From: Clostridia bacterium
GTDB taxonomy: Bacteria; Bacillota_A; Clostridia; Oscillospirales; CAG-272
NCBI GenBank assembly: GCA_017626655.1
Contig: JAGAIH010000469.1
Location: forward strand, 1 to 13,423
Direction of reading: 5' to 3'
Length of the DNA: 13,423 nt
The notes below the pieces were generated by a model, which was not told where the DNA came from, did not search any database, and saw nothing but the letters and a program-made list of their open reading frames with translations. The translations under genes and the position numbers were made by a program. The stretch's first letter is position 1. Each line of letters starts with the position of its first letter. Shown piece by piece: positions 7,562 to 13,423 of this stretch.

Positions 7562-7576
7562 GGTATCTCGCCTCCT

Positions 7577-8500
7577 TTACATGAGAATATCCTTGAACGC
7601 GTACCCCAGCGCCTCCATCTCGTAGACGAAGACCTCCTCCAGGTTCAAGGGGAGGATATCGAGTAGCAGGGGATTCATACAGCGGAGCTTTTCCTCGGTG
7701 GCCATGCGCTCCCCACGGACGATGAAGGTGGCCACACTGCCCATCTGGGTGTAGGAGACGACGTTGATGCCCACCGCCTCGAACTTGGCGCGGTTGAAGG
7801 CCTCGGGGAAGGCGGTCTGGACCTTGAAGAGGGCGGTCTTGAGGTTTTGAATATCCGACTCAAAGACGATACCGCCCTGGTGGAGGAGGGCCAGCTGGTC
7901 GCAGGTGTCCTCCAGCTCGCGGAGGGAGTGGGAGGTGATGATGGTGGTGGTGCCGCGGTCGATGACGTCGTTGTAGATGACCTGCTTGACCAGGCGGCGC
8001 ATGACGGGGTCCAGGCCGTCGAAGGTCTCGTCGAAGAAGAGGTAGTCGGGCATGGTGGACAGGGCCAGGATGGTGGCGGCCTGGCGGCGCATACCCTTGG
8101 AGAAGGTGCCCAGGTTGGCCTCGGGGTCCAGGCCAAAGGTCTCGGTGAGGTGATTAAAGCGTTCCCGGTTAAACTTGGTGTAGAGGGCCTTGTAGTAGGC
8201 GGCCATGCGCTTCATGTTGGTCTGGGGGAGGAAGTAGAGGTCATCGGGAACGTAGAAGATCTTGTTCTTGGCCTCGGGGTTCTCCCAGACGGGGAGGCCG
8301 TCGATCTCGATGAGGCCCTCGTCGGGGCGGTAGACCCCCGAGAGCAGGCGCAGGAAGGTGGATTTACCCGCGCCGTTTGAGCCCACGAGGCCGTAGATAC
8401 AGCCTCCGGGGATGGTGCAGGTCAGGTCGCTCACCGCCACGTGGGGCTTGGGCTGGCTCGCGGAGCGGAATATTTTGGTAACGTGTTCAGCTTGGATCAT
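7577..8500 (-). CDS. ABC transporter ATP-binding protein (YtrB/BcrA-like)
   Basis: This 307-residue cytoplasmic ATPase energises the permease encoded next. Walker A is GSNGAGKST (40-48), the signature is FSKGMRRQ (133-140) in place of LSGGQ, Walker B is YLFFDE (153-158) with D-loop GLDP, and the switch histidine is H191 in TSHSLRE. The Q-loop region reads FYVPDDLYF without a glutamine, as is common in the drug- and envelope-related YtrB/BcrA branch. Residues about 220-307 form a C-terminal extension after the nucleotide-binding fold. ATG at 8500 lies four bases past the stop of the repressor gene, and its RBS AAAGGAGG is inside that gene's last codons, so the two are translationally coupled. 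All catalytic motifs are intact. Confidence 0.93.
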   Translation of the reverse strand: MIQAEHVTKIFRSASQPKPHVAVSDLTCTIPGGCIYGLVGSNGAGKSTFLRLLSGVYRPDEGLIEIDGLPVWENPEAKNKIFYVPDDLYFLPQTNMKRMAAYYKALYTKFNRERFNHLTETFGLDPEANLGTFSKGMRRQAATILALSTMPDYLFFDETFDGLDPVMRRLVKQVIYNDVIDRGTTTIITSHSLRELEDTCDQLALLHQGGIVFESDIQNLKTALFKVQTAFPEAFNRAKFEAVGINVVSYTQMGSVATFIVRGERMATEEKLRCMNPLLLDILPLNLEEVFVYEMEALGYAFKDILM

Positions 8501-8504
8501 GGTC

Positions 8505-8918
8505 TCATTCCTCCTTTTCGGAAGTGGGATCGGCGGGGCTGTTTCCCTTCCCCGCCCGGACGTAGACGGCGCAGACCGTGGCCAGGACGTCTCCCTTGGG
8601 CACGTCGGCCAGGGCCAGGTCCGCCACTAGCTCCTCCAGCTTTGCGAGCTTTTCGGTAGCGGCCTCACGGATACGGAGCCTTGCGTCGGGGGCGACGTAG
8701 GTCCCGCTCCCGGGGGAGGGGATGATGACCCCGCGGCGGATCAGCTCGGCGTAGGATTTCTGGATGGTATTGGGGTTGATGCCCAGGGTCACCGACAGCT
8801 CGCGGAGGGAGGGGAGGACGCTCCCCTCGGGGTAGACTCCCATGAGGATGTTCTTCTCAATCCCTTCGATGATCTGCTCGTAGACGGGCTTGCCCGACAA
8901 TTTGTCGATCAGCAGCAT
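8505..8918 (-). CDS. GntR-family repressor, YtrA subfamily
   Basis: This 137-residue protein has a winged helix-turn-helix at residues about 10-77 (GKPVYEQIIEGIEKNILMG, LPSLRELSVTLGINPNTIQ, wing SPGSGTYV) and a short helical C-terminal tail of about 60 residues. That size and layout define the YtrA subfamily, whose members repress the ABC operon they head. ATG at 8918 is chosen because AAAGGAG precedes it and the family normally starts this close to the HTH; an upstream in-frame GTG at 8948 lacks an RBS. The first gene of three, with 4- and 15-base gaps to its partners. A candidate operator overlaps the predicted transcription start (8970-8994). The ligand that would relieve repression is not known. 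Confidence 0.93.
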   Translation of the reverse strand: MLLIDKLSGKPVYEQIIEGIEKNILMGVYPEGSVLPSLRELSVTLGINPNTIQKSYAELIRRGVIIPSPGSGTYVAPDARLRIREAATEKLAKLEELVADLALADVPKGDVLATVCAVYVRAGKGNSPADPTSEKEE

Positions 8919-8969
8919 GGCGCTCCTTTCACGGCAGGGGCGGTTCACGGGAATGCTTTGACCGCTCCA

Positions 8970-8994
8970 ACTGCACTATTTGAGGTAGTACACT
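8970..8994. promoter_or_regulatory. candidate YtrA-type operator
   Basis: An imperfect dyad: ACTGCACTA (8970-8978) and TAGTACACT (8986-8994) match as inverted arms at 7 of 9 positions around a 7-base centre. It would cover roughly +1 to +21 of the operon transcript. A direct repeat of GTAGTA with an 11-base period (8985-8990 and 8996-9001) overlaps its right side and the -10 box. The GTGTACTA-type half site resembles operators known for YtrA-family repressors. Autoregulation is inferred. Confidence 0.5.
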
Positions 8995-8997
8995 TGT

Positions 8998-9026
8998 AGT
9001 ATAGCACAGATCCCGAGATCTGTCAA
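8998..9026 (-). promoter_or_regulatory. sigma-A promoter of the GntR-ABC operon
   Basis: Minus strand: consensus -35 TTGACA (9021-9026), a 17-base spacer and -10 TATACT (8998-9003), extended by TGC. This is the best match to consensus in the window, as expected for a strong promoter held by a repressor. The leader to the ATG at 8918 is about 70 bases. Confidence 0.85.
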
Positions 9027-9067
9027 TAGGTTTTGGGGAATTAATCTGATTAAGAATATCGCAACAC

Positions 9068-9099
9068 AAAAGACGCCCCGCCGAAGCAGGACGTCTTTT
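9068..9099 (-). terminator. citrate synthase terminator with UUCG loop
   Basis: On the minus strand AAAAGACGTCCTGC, a TTCG tetraloop and GCGGGGCGTCTTTT form a 14-bp stem with two G-T pairs. The C(UUCG)G loop is exceptionally stable, and T4 is followed by GTGTT. It begins 20 bases after the citrate synthase stop. A and T runs flank both sides, so it can act in both directions. Confidence 0.88.
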
Positions 9100-9118
9100 C
9101 GCTGTTTGGATGGTTCTA

Positions 9119-10516
9119 TCAGCCCCGGTCGGCGGGATCGATGAACTTGCGGGACTTGGAGATGCACTTGTAGGCGGGACGGATGATCTTGCCCGCGGTC
9201 ATGTACTCCTCCATGCGGTGGGCGCACCAGCCAGTGGCGCGGGCGATGGTGAAGAGGGGGGTGTACATCTCGGTGGGGATGCCCAGCATACGGTAGACCA
9301 GACCCGAGTAGAGGTCCACGTTGGCGCACATCTCCTGGTTGATGCCCTTGAAGGCGCAGAAGATCTCGGGGGTCAGGCGCTCGATGGACTCCAGGAGATC
9401 GAAGTCGTCCCCGTAGCCCTTCTCGTAGGCCTGCTCGCGGGCGAACTGCTTGAGTAGCACGGCGCGGGGGTCGGACTTGGTGTAGACCGCGTGGCCCATA
9501 CCGTAGATGAGGCCGCTACCGTCGCCCGCTTCCTTATTGAGGATCTTCAGAAGGAAGGCGGCCAGCTCGTCGTCGTTCTTGGGATTCTGAACGTTTGCCT
9601 TGATGCAGTCGAACATCTCCACCACCTTGAGGTTGGCTCCGCCGTGGCGGGGACCCTTGAGGGCGCCGATGCCGCCGGCGATGGCGGAGTAGGTGTCGGT
9701 ACCCGAGGAGGACAGGACGCGGGTGGTGAAGGTGGAGCAGTTACCGCCGCCATGCTCGGCGTGGATGACCAGGCAGAGATCCAGGAGGTGGGCCTCGGCC
9801 TCGGTATACTTCTTATCCGAGCGGAGGACGCGGAGGAAGTTCTCGGCGGTACTGAGGTTATCGTGGGGGTTATGGAGGGTCAGAGACTTATTGTAGAAGG
9901 CGTTGCGGTAGACCGAGTAGGCCTGGGCGGCAATGACGGGGAGGCGGGCCACGATCTCAATGGACTGGCGGAGCATATTGTCCAGGGTGACCTCGTCGGG
10001 GTTATCGTCGTAGGCGTAGAGGGCCAGGACCGAGCTTTGGAGCTTGTTCATGATGGAGCGGGAGGGCGCCTTCATGATGATGTCCTCGGTGAAGCGGGGG
10101 GGAAGGCGGCGGAGGGTGGCCAGCAGGTCGTTGAACTCCTCCAGCTCCTCCTTGGTGGGCAGATGGCCGAAGAAGAGGAGGAAGGTGGTCTCCTCAAAGC
10201 CGAAGCGGTTCTCCGAGGTGAAGCTGTGGATGAGAGCCCGCAGGTCGTAGCCGCGGTACTCCAAAACACCCTCGACGGGGTACTTATCACCCTCGCTGAC
10301 CACGTAGCCGTGGGCCGAGCCGACGCGGGTGACGCCCGCCATGACGCCGGTGCCGTCGGCCTCGCGGAGGCCTCGCTTGACGCGGTAGCCGTCAAAGGCA
10401 GAGCGGGGGATGGTATATGCGGAGCGGGAGGAGCTCAACAGGGTGTTGAATTCCTGCTCGGCTCTCTCGTCCATTTCCTGGTATTCGTTGACGTAAGGGT
10501 TGTGATTGAATGGCAT
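9119..10516 (-). CDS. gltA: citrate synthase
   Basis: This 465-residue enzyme condenses oxaloacetate with acetyl-CoA to give citrate in the cytoplasm. Catalytic residues are in place: H291 in KGPRHGGAN, H342 in YGMGHAVYTKSDPRA and D401 in NVDLYSGLVYRMLG. The stretch IHAEHGGGNCSTFTTRVLSSSGTDTYSA (252-279, only key parts cited) contributes to the oxaloacetate site. It carries an N-terminal extension of about 40-50 residues before the core, as in several clostridial citrate synthases. ATG at 10516 follows GGAGG six bases upstream. It is monocistronic, with its own promoter and terminator, and no aconitase or isocitrate dehydrogenase is nearby. In such anaerobes it probably feeds glutamate synthesis through an incomplete cycle. 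2-Methylcitrate synthase is the main alternative, but no propionate genes are present. Confidence 0.93.
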   Translation of the reverse strand: MPFNHNPYVNEYQEMDERAEQEFNTLLSSSRSAYTIPRSAFDGYRVKRGLREADGTGVMAGVTRVGSAHGYVVSEGDKYPVEGVLEYRGYDLRALIHSFTSENRFGFEETTFLLFFGHLPTKEELEEFNDLLATLRRLPPRFTEDIIMKAPSRSIMNKLQSSVLALYAYDDNPDEVTLDNMLRQSIEIVARLPVIAAQAYSVYRNAFYNKSLTLHNPHDNLSTAENFLRVLRSDKKYTEAEAHLLDLCLVIHAEHGGGNCSTFTTRVLSSSGTDTYSAIAGGIGALKGPRHGGANLKVVEMFDCIKANVQNPKNDDELAAFLLKILNKEAGDGSGLIYGMGHAVYTKSDPRAVLLKQFAREQAYEKGYGDDFDLLESIERLTPEIFCAFKGINQEMCANVDLYSGLVYRMLGIPTEMYTPLFTIARATGWCAHRMEEYMTAGKIIRPAYKCISKSRKFIDPADRG

Positions 10517-10581
10517 AATGGGCCTCCATGGGTAGGTGCGTTTTTGCCGCAGTCATATACGGCGGTCAGAATAATGGATAT

Positions 10582-10610
10582 AGTATACCACACTTTCATC
10601 CATTTTGCAA
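10582..10610 (-). promoter_or_regulatory. sigma-A promoter of the citrate synthase gene
   Basis: Minus strand: -35 TTGCAA (10605-10610), a 17-base spacer ending in GTGG, and -10 TATACT (10582-10587), extended by TGG. The 100 bases upstream (10611-10715) are markedly A+T-rich with A-tracts, which could act as an UP element. The leader before the ATG is about 60 bases. Confidence 0.83.
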
Positions 10611-10715
10611 GAGGTTATTAAAAATATTTCAAAAAATAGTAGGATTTTCTGTTAATGTTGGGTTTATTTCTCGGTTTTTGCATGAAATTCGGCAATTATT
10701 TTCAATTTTTCCGTC

Positions 10716-10748
10716 AAAAAAGGCCCGCTCCCGAGGGGAAACGGGTCT
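10716..10748 (-). terminator. terminator of the oxidoreductase-phosphoesterase unit
   Basis: Minus strand: a two-part stem pairs CCCG with CGGG and, further in, TCCC with GGGA around a CTC loop, with a small bulge between. CC and six Ts (10716-10721) follow. It lies 6 bases past the phosphoesterase stop codon. Confidence 0.7.
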
Positions 10749-10754
10749 TGGGTT

Positions 10755-11834
10755 TCAATGCCTGGGCGGGTTTGGGGCCTCGGCCACAGCCGACAGGGTG
10801 GGGATATGGTGGACGGTAAAGCTCTCACCGAACAGGGTGATGAGGGTGCCGCCCAGCTGGCCCGGGGTGTGGTAGTCGTACTGGCCTGTTTTCAGCCCGT
10901 AGGTCCAGCGGATGCTTTTCCATAGCACCGAGGTGTTGTTGGCGTGGCAATGGCCTACGAAAACGCCGTCGATGCCTGCTTTATGGAGCCTGTCCACGAA
11001 GTCCTCGGGAGTGCCGAAGCAGCCGATGGGCTCCCGCTTACAGCCGAAATCGCCATCCTTTGCGGGGTAGGTGACACCGATGACGTACTTCTCATGCTCG
11101 TCGGAGGTCTGGTAGCCCTTCTCCACGGCGGCCTGATGGAACTGGAAGGTGGGGATATGGAAGCAGAGGAAGGACGAAACGGGGGTGCCGCCGTTCACAT
11201 CGGTCAGTTGTTCAGCGGTGGCATAGAGCCACGCATACTGATCGGCGGAGAAGCCGGGGCCTCGGCGGGCGGACTCTGCGGGAGAGCCCATACAGCCCCC
11301 CGAATCCATCATGAAGAGGGCGCGGCAGGGCTGACCGTTTCGGGTGATGAGCACCGAATAGTTGCCGTTGCCCGTGGTGCTTCCCTTTCGGAAGAGGCAG
11401 TAGGGGGCGGCCTCAAAGCGGGCGTTCTGCCAGTCGATCCCCTTGCGGGACTCGTTGTCGTGGTTGCCGTAGACGGGCGCCCAGGGGATGCAAAAGCTGT
11501 CCATGAAGTCACAGAACAGGCCGAAGCTCCTCCCGCTGTCGTCGAACTCGCCGTAGATCACGTCTCCCGTGATGAAGATGAGGTCGGGATCGGCCTGGGC
11601 TATGACGCTCTTGATCTGGTCGGTGCATTGGACGGGGATGGCCTCGGGCTGCCACAGGGCGATCTCCCGCTCGTTGAGGCGGTCGGGGGTTCTCTGCTGG
11701 GCGGCGTCGATGATCTGCATATCCGTCAGCTGGAGGATGCGGAGGGGGCGGTCGGCAGGGAGGTCGAGGACGAAATCCGCGATGCCCGCATAGGGGGCGG
11801 GAACAGGAGAGGATTTACCGTAGAGGGTGGACAT
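10755..11834 (-). CDS. metallophosphoesterase, purple-acid-phosphatase-like
   Basis: This 359-residue protein is of the calcineurin-like phosphoesterase superfamily. The metal-site motifs run in order: LTDMQ (D38, with Gln40 where His or Gly is usual), GDVIYG (D91, with Y94 as in the GDxxY of purple acid phosphatases), GNHD (N124, H125), CFHIP (H226) and GHCHANN (H295, H297). No signal peptide is evident, so it is probably cytoplasmic. It hydrolyses a phosphoester or phosphodiester that cannot be named from sequence. ATG at 11834 follows AAAGGATCC. It lies 30 bases downstream of the oxidoreductase gene and is probably cotranscribed with it, with a terminator right after the stop. The residues 245-275 (EHEKYVIGVTYPAKDG and onward) form a family-specific insertion before the last motif. 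Confidence 0.86.
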   Translation of the reverse strand: MSTLYGKSSPVPAPYAGIADFVLDLPADRPLRILQLTDMQIIDAAQQRTPDRLNEREIALWQPEAIPVQCTDQIKSVIAQADPDLIFITGDVIYGEFDDSGRSFGLFCDFMDSFCIPWAPVYGNHDNESRKGIDWQNARFEAAPYCLFRKGSTTGNGNYSVLITRNGQPCRALFMMDSGGCMGSPAESARRGPGFSADQYAWLYATAEQLTDVNGGTPVSSFLCFHIPTFQFHQAAVEKGYQTSDEHEKYVIGVTYPAKDGDFGCKREPIGCFGTPEDFVDRLHKAGIDGVFVGHCHANNTSVLWKSIRWTYGLKTGQYDYHTPGQLGGTLITLFGESFTVHHIPTLSAVAEAPNPPRH

Positions 11835-11864
11835 AGTAGGATCCTTTCGCGTTGGGGTGTGGGA

Positions 11865-12812
11865 TCAGCGGCCATAGGCCATAACCATCATATGGGTCAG
11901 GGCCTTGGCCTCGGCCATGCCGCAGCCGGGGAGGATATTCCCCGTGACGAATTGGACAATGGGGGCGGGATCCCCCTCCGGGACGGGGACCTCCACCTCC
12001 TGCCCGCCCGTGGCGGCGGTGCGCTTGATCACGCGGTCGCCCTCCATGCGGACCATACCGCACTCGCCGTGGACCTCAAAGACCACGGGATCGTTGGCGG
12101 AGACGAAGCCCGTTTCATTGATGGCGATGGCACCGTCAGGATAGGACATGACCGTCACGGCGTTGTCCTCCACGCGGTCGACGTTCTTCTCGGCCACGGC
12201 GGGGGAGTCGCAGGAGACGGTAAAGGCGGAGGAGGCGGCCACGGGGACGCCCAGGATCCAATCGGTGAGGTACATACCGTGGGCGCCCAGGTCGATCATG
12301 GCGCCGCCGCCGCATTCCTCGGCGTTGTAGAAGTGGGCGGGGAGCCAGTTCCCCGTACTGCCGTTGTGGCAGTTGCGGAAGCGGAGGTAGTTGATCTTGC
12401 CCAGCTCGCCGCTGTCGGCCACGGCCTTGACGGCCTTACGGGAGCCGACGTACTTCTGGAACAGGGAGATGACAAAGGTGACCCCGCTCTCGTTTACGGC
12501 GGTCTCGATGGCATCGCACTCGGCGTCGGTGAGGGCCAGCACCTTCTCGGTGAAGATGTGCTTCCCTGCCTTGGCGGCGGCGATGATATCAGCCGTGTGA
12601 TCCTTGGTGGCGGAGCAGACGATAACGGCCTCACAGTCGCTTGCGAGGAGGTCCTCCACGGTAGCGAAGCGGGTGAGACCGAAGTGGGATGCGAAGGCAT
12701 CGGCCAGAGCGTCGCTTCGCTCAAAGAAGCCTACCACCTCGCCGTGGGCCAGGGCGGTGCGGGTATAGTCGGGGGCGTGGACATGCCAGACGCCGAGGAT
12801 AGCGATCTTCAT
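11865..12812 (-). CDS. Gfo/Idh/MocA-family oxidoreductase
   Basis: This 315-residue protein has an NAD(P)-binding Rossmann domain (1-120) and an alpha/beta dehydrogenase domain. It belongs to a family that oxidises or reduces sugars, inositols and their derivatives. The dinucleotide loop is ILGVWHVHAPDY, lacking the usual GxGxxG but as in one recognisable subgroup. VCSATKDHTADIIAAAKAGKHIFTEK leads to K90, the conserved lysine of the EKP motif, here followed by Val. GGGAMIDLGAHGMYLTDW (D174, H178) supplies the active-site Asp and His. ATG at 12812 is chosen because AAAGGAAT lies about nine bases upstream; the frame is open further upstream but that stretch is non-conserved. The first gene of a probable two-gene unit with the phosphoesterase. 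No clear promoter is visible in 12813-12899. Substrate unknown. Confidence 0.88.
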   Translation of the reverse strand: MKIAILGVWHVHAPDYTRTALAHGEVVGFFERSDALADAFASHFGLTRFATVEDLLASDCEAVIVCSATKDHTADIIAAAKAGKHIFTEKVLALTDAECDAIETAVNESGVTFVISLFQKYVGSRKAVKAVADSGELGKINYLRFRNCHNGSTGNWLPAHFYNAEECGGGAMIDLGAHGMYLTDWILGVPVAASSAFTVSCDSPAVAEKNVDRVEDNAVTVMSYPDGAIAINETGFVSANDPVVFEVHGECGMVRMEGDRVIKRTAATGGQEVEVPVPEGDPAPIVQFVTGNILPGCGMAEAKALTHMMVMAYGR

Positions 12813-12899
12813 AGGGGGTATTCCTTTCTTGAGAGAGTAGATGGGGAAATGCTTCAAATTTGGGTTTAGCGGTGTGTTGGGTTTCTGCTTTTCGAGGGG

Positions 12900-13241
12900 G
12901 GTGAAGGGGGCGAAGCCCCCTTCACCTATCACGAAGGCCGGCGGTGTCGGGGGCGGCCTTGAGCGCCCTGACGCGCGGCGTTAGCCGCAAGAAACTGGGC
13001 TATAACGAGAAACATACGGAACAAAGAAATTGCTAAAATCCCATTGGCTCACAGCAATTTTCTTGCACCTACCGGTGCGCGCCGAGGCGTTTTCTTCCAA
13101 GCCGCACCACGGACAAATGCTACTTTAGCGGCATTTGTAGGCCGCAACAAGTAACTTCGAATATTTGCCGGATTTCGTGTTGCGGCGGCCGCCCTCGGCA
13201 CTGCCGGCCACCTCTTTTAATGAAGGGCTTCGCCCTTCACC
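12900..13241. mobile_element. 342-bp MITE-like or structured intergenic element with terminal inverted repeats
   Basis: The ends are imperfect inverted repeats: 12900-12958 against 13187-13241. The inner 23 bases of each (12936-12958, 13187-13209) match as inverted copies at 20 positions. The outer part of each end is itself a palindrome: 12 bp with a GAA loop at 12900-12926, and TGAAGGGC/GCCCTTCA at 13221-13239. Internal hairpins: GCGGC/GCCGC (12975-12988), AAATTGCT/AGCAATTT (13027-13060), GCACC/GGTGC (13065-13078), ACAAATGC/GCATTTGT (13113-13138) and GCCGCAACA/TGTTGCGGC (13141-13186). No convincing coding frame lies inside. A non-autonomous transposable element or a dispersed structured-RNA repeat fits best. 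No target duplication is recognised. In the flanks 12813-12899 and 13242-13286 I see nothing beyond a small stem. Confidence 0.65.
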
Positions 13242-13333
13242 CGTTTTGTGACGGAGGGGGCGTGGGGAACGCACCGATAAACTGCAGGGCATCTCTAAAA
13301 ACTCCCAATGCTCACACCCATGTAACAAATTTA

Positions 13334-13342
13334 TGTTATAAT
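13334..13342 (+). promoter_or_regulatory. extended -10 promoter of the putative transposase
   Basis: TGTTATAAT (13334-13342) is a consensus -10 TATAAT with the TGN extension. No good -35 hexamer occurs 16-18 bases upstream, which extended -10 promoters tolerate. It lies about 30 bases before the start codon and just inside the proposed insertion-sequence end. Confidence 0.6.
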
Positions 13343-13371
13343 AAGGGAAACCAAGCAAAGGAGCAAAAGAA

Positions 13372-13423
13372 ATGGGGAACAGAGGGATTTTTGACGAAGA
13401 TATTCGACTTGCGAAGTTGAGCG
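13372..13423 (+). CDS. putative IS5-family transposase, N-terminal fragment
   Basis: Only 17 complete codons are in the window: MGNRGIFDEDIRLAKLS. The ATG at 13372 has AAAGGAG (13357-13363) eight bases upstream. The FDEDIRLAKLS pattern resembles the start of IS5-family transposases (typically LFDE..RLEKL). Together with the terminal-repeat-like sequence at 13287 this suggests a transposase gene read away from the element's left end. The catalytic DDE residues are beyond the window, so the family call is tentative. Confidence 0.5.
   Translation, partial: MGNRGIFDEDIRLAKLS

Larger units (their letters stand above)
13287..13423 (+). mobile_element. left end of an IS5-family-like insertion sequence (cut by window)
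   Basis: The region from GGGCATCTCTAAAAACT (13287-13303) resembles the terminal inverted repeat of IS5-family elements. It is followed within 90 bases by an extended -10 promoter, a strong RBS and a transposase-like N-terminus. The right end, the partner repeat and any target duplication lie outside the window, so the boundary at 13287 is a proposal. Confidence 0.5.

Noticed and set aside
8919..8948. GTG at 8948 as an upstream start for the GntR repressor
   Set aside because: No RBS before it, while ATG 8918 has AAAGGAG and gives the normal family N-terminus.
9491..10621. 376-codon plus-strand open frame opposite citrate synthase
   Set aside because: Antisense shadow; the minus strand has all citrate synthase catalytic residues.
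10944..12869. 641-codon plus-strand open frame
   Set aside because: It runs antisense through two clear genes (phosphoesterase and oxidoreductase) and across their intergenic gap; composition is repetitive Gly/Val/His, with no motif.
13022..13065. Hairpin followed by TTTT as a terminator
   Set aside because: No gene ends near it and the stem is A+T-rich with an 18-base loop; it is better explained as part of the structured element.
12900..13241. CRISPR array or tandem repeat
   Set aside because: The repeats are inverted ends and single hairpins, not regularly spaced direct repeats with spacers.
13125..13358. 77-codon minus-strand open frame across the right part of the palindromic element
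   Set aside because: No RBS, and it crosses both the structured repeat and the proposed insertion-sequence end; probably a spurious frame repeated wherever the element occurs.

Overview
The window looks like chromosomal DNA of a G+C-rich member of the Clostridia, most likely a gut Oscillospiraceae/Ruminococcaceae-like Firmicute. This rests on strong AAAGGAG-type ribosome binding sites, sigma-A promoters with 17-bp spacers and a TGN extended -10, Rho-independent terminators between units, a YtrA-type GntR/ABC operon and an M29 aminopeptidase. No single gene fixes the genus. There is no rRNA, tRNA or CRISPR array, and the many long open frames antisense to real genes are composition artefacts.

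Layout, left to right. Positions 1-1281 (minus) hold the first 427 codons of a GH78-type alpha-L-rhamnosidase that runs off the left edge, with its promoter at 1330-1358. Positions 1447-2688 (minus) hold an M29 metallo-aminopeptidase. It is divergent from a class II fructose-bisphosphate aldolase (2921-3880, plus), and the two promoters resemble each other and share a repeated motif. Downstream of the aldolase lie an A+T-rich two-helix membrane protein with a PH-like domain (3941-4462), a possible 27-residue peptide (4478-4561) and an acyl-ACP thioesterase (4582-5319), closed by a strong hairpin.

From 5366 to 12812 everything is on the minus strand. A three-gene unit (transcribed 8918 to 5366) encodes a YtrA-type GntR repressor, an ABC ATPase and a 731-residue permease with a large non-membrane C-terminal half. 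A candidate operator overlaps the predicted transcription start. Next comes a stand-alone citrate synthase with its own promoter and a UUCG-loop terminator. Then there is a two-gene unit: a Gfo/Idh/MocA oxidoreductase followed by a metallophosphoesterase.

The right end (12813-13423) is a mobile or structured region. A 342-bp non-coding element at 12900-13241 has about 55-59-bp imperfect terminal inverted repeats, each capped by its own palindrome, and several further hairpins inside. It is followed by what appears to be the left end of an IS5-family-like insertion sequence, with its promoter, RBS and the first 17 codons of the transposase. The structured element is the least explained feature here. 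The metabolic genes are ordinary housekeeping or catabolic functions (rhamnoside and peptide breakdown, glycolysis/gluconeogenesis, acyl-ACP release, citrate formation), with no evident single pathway linking them.
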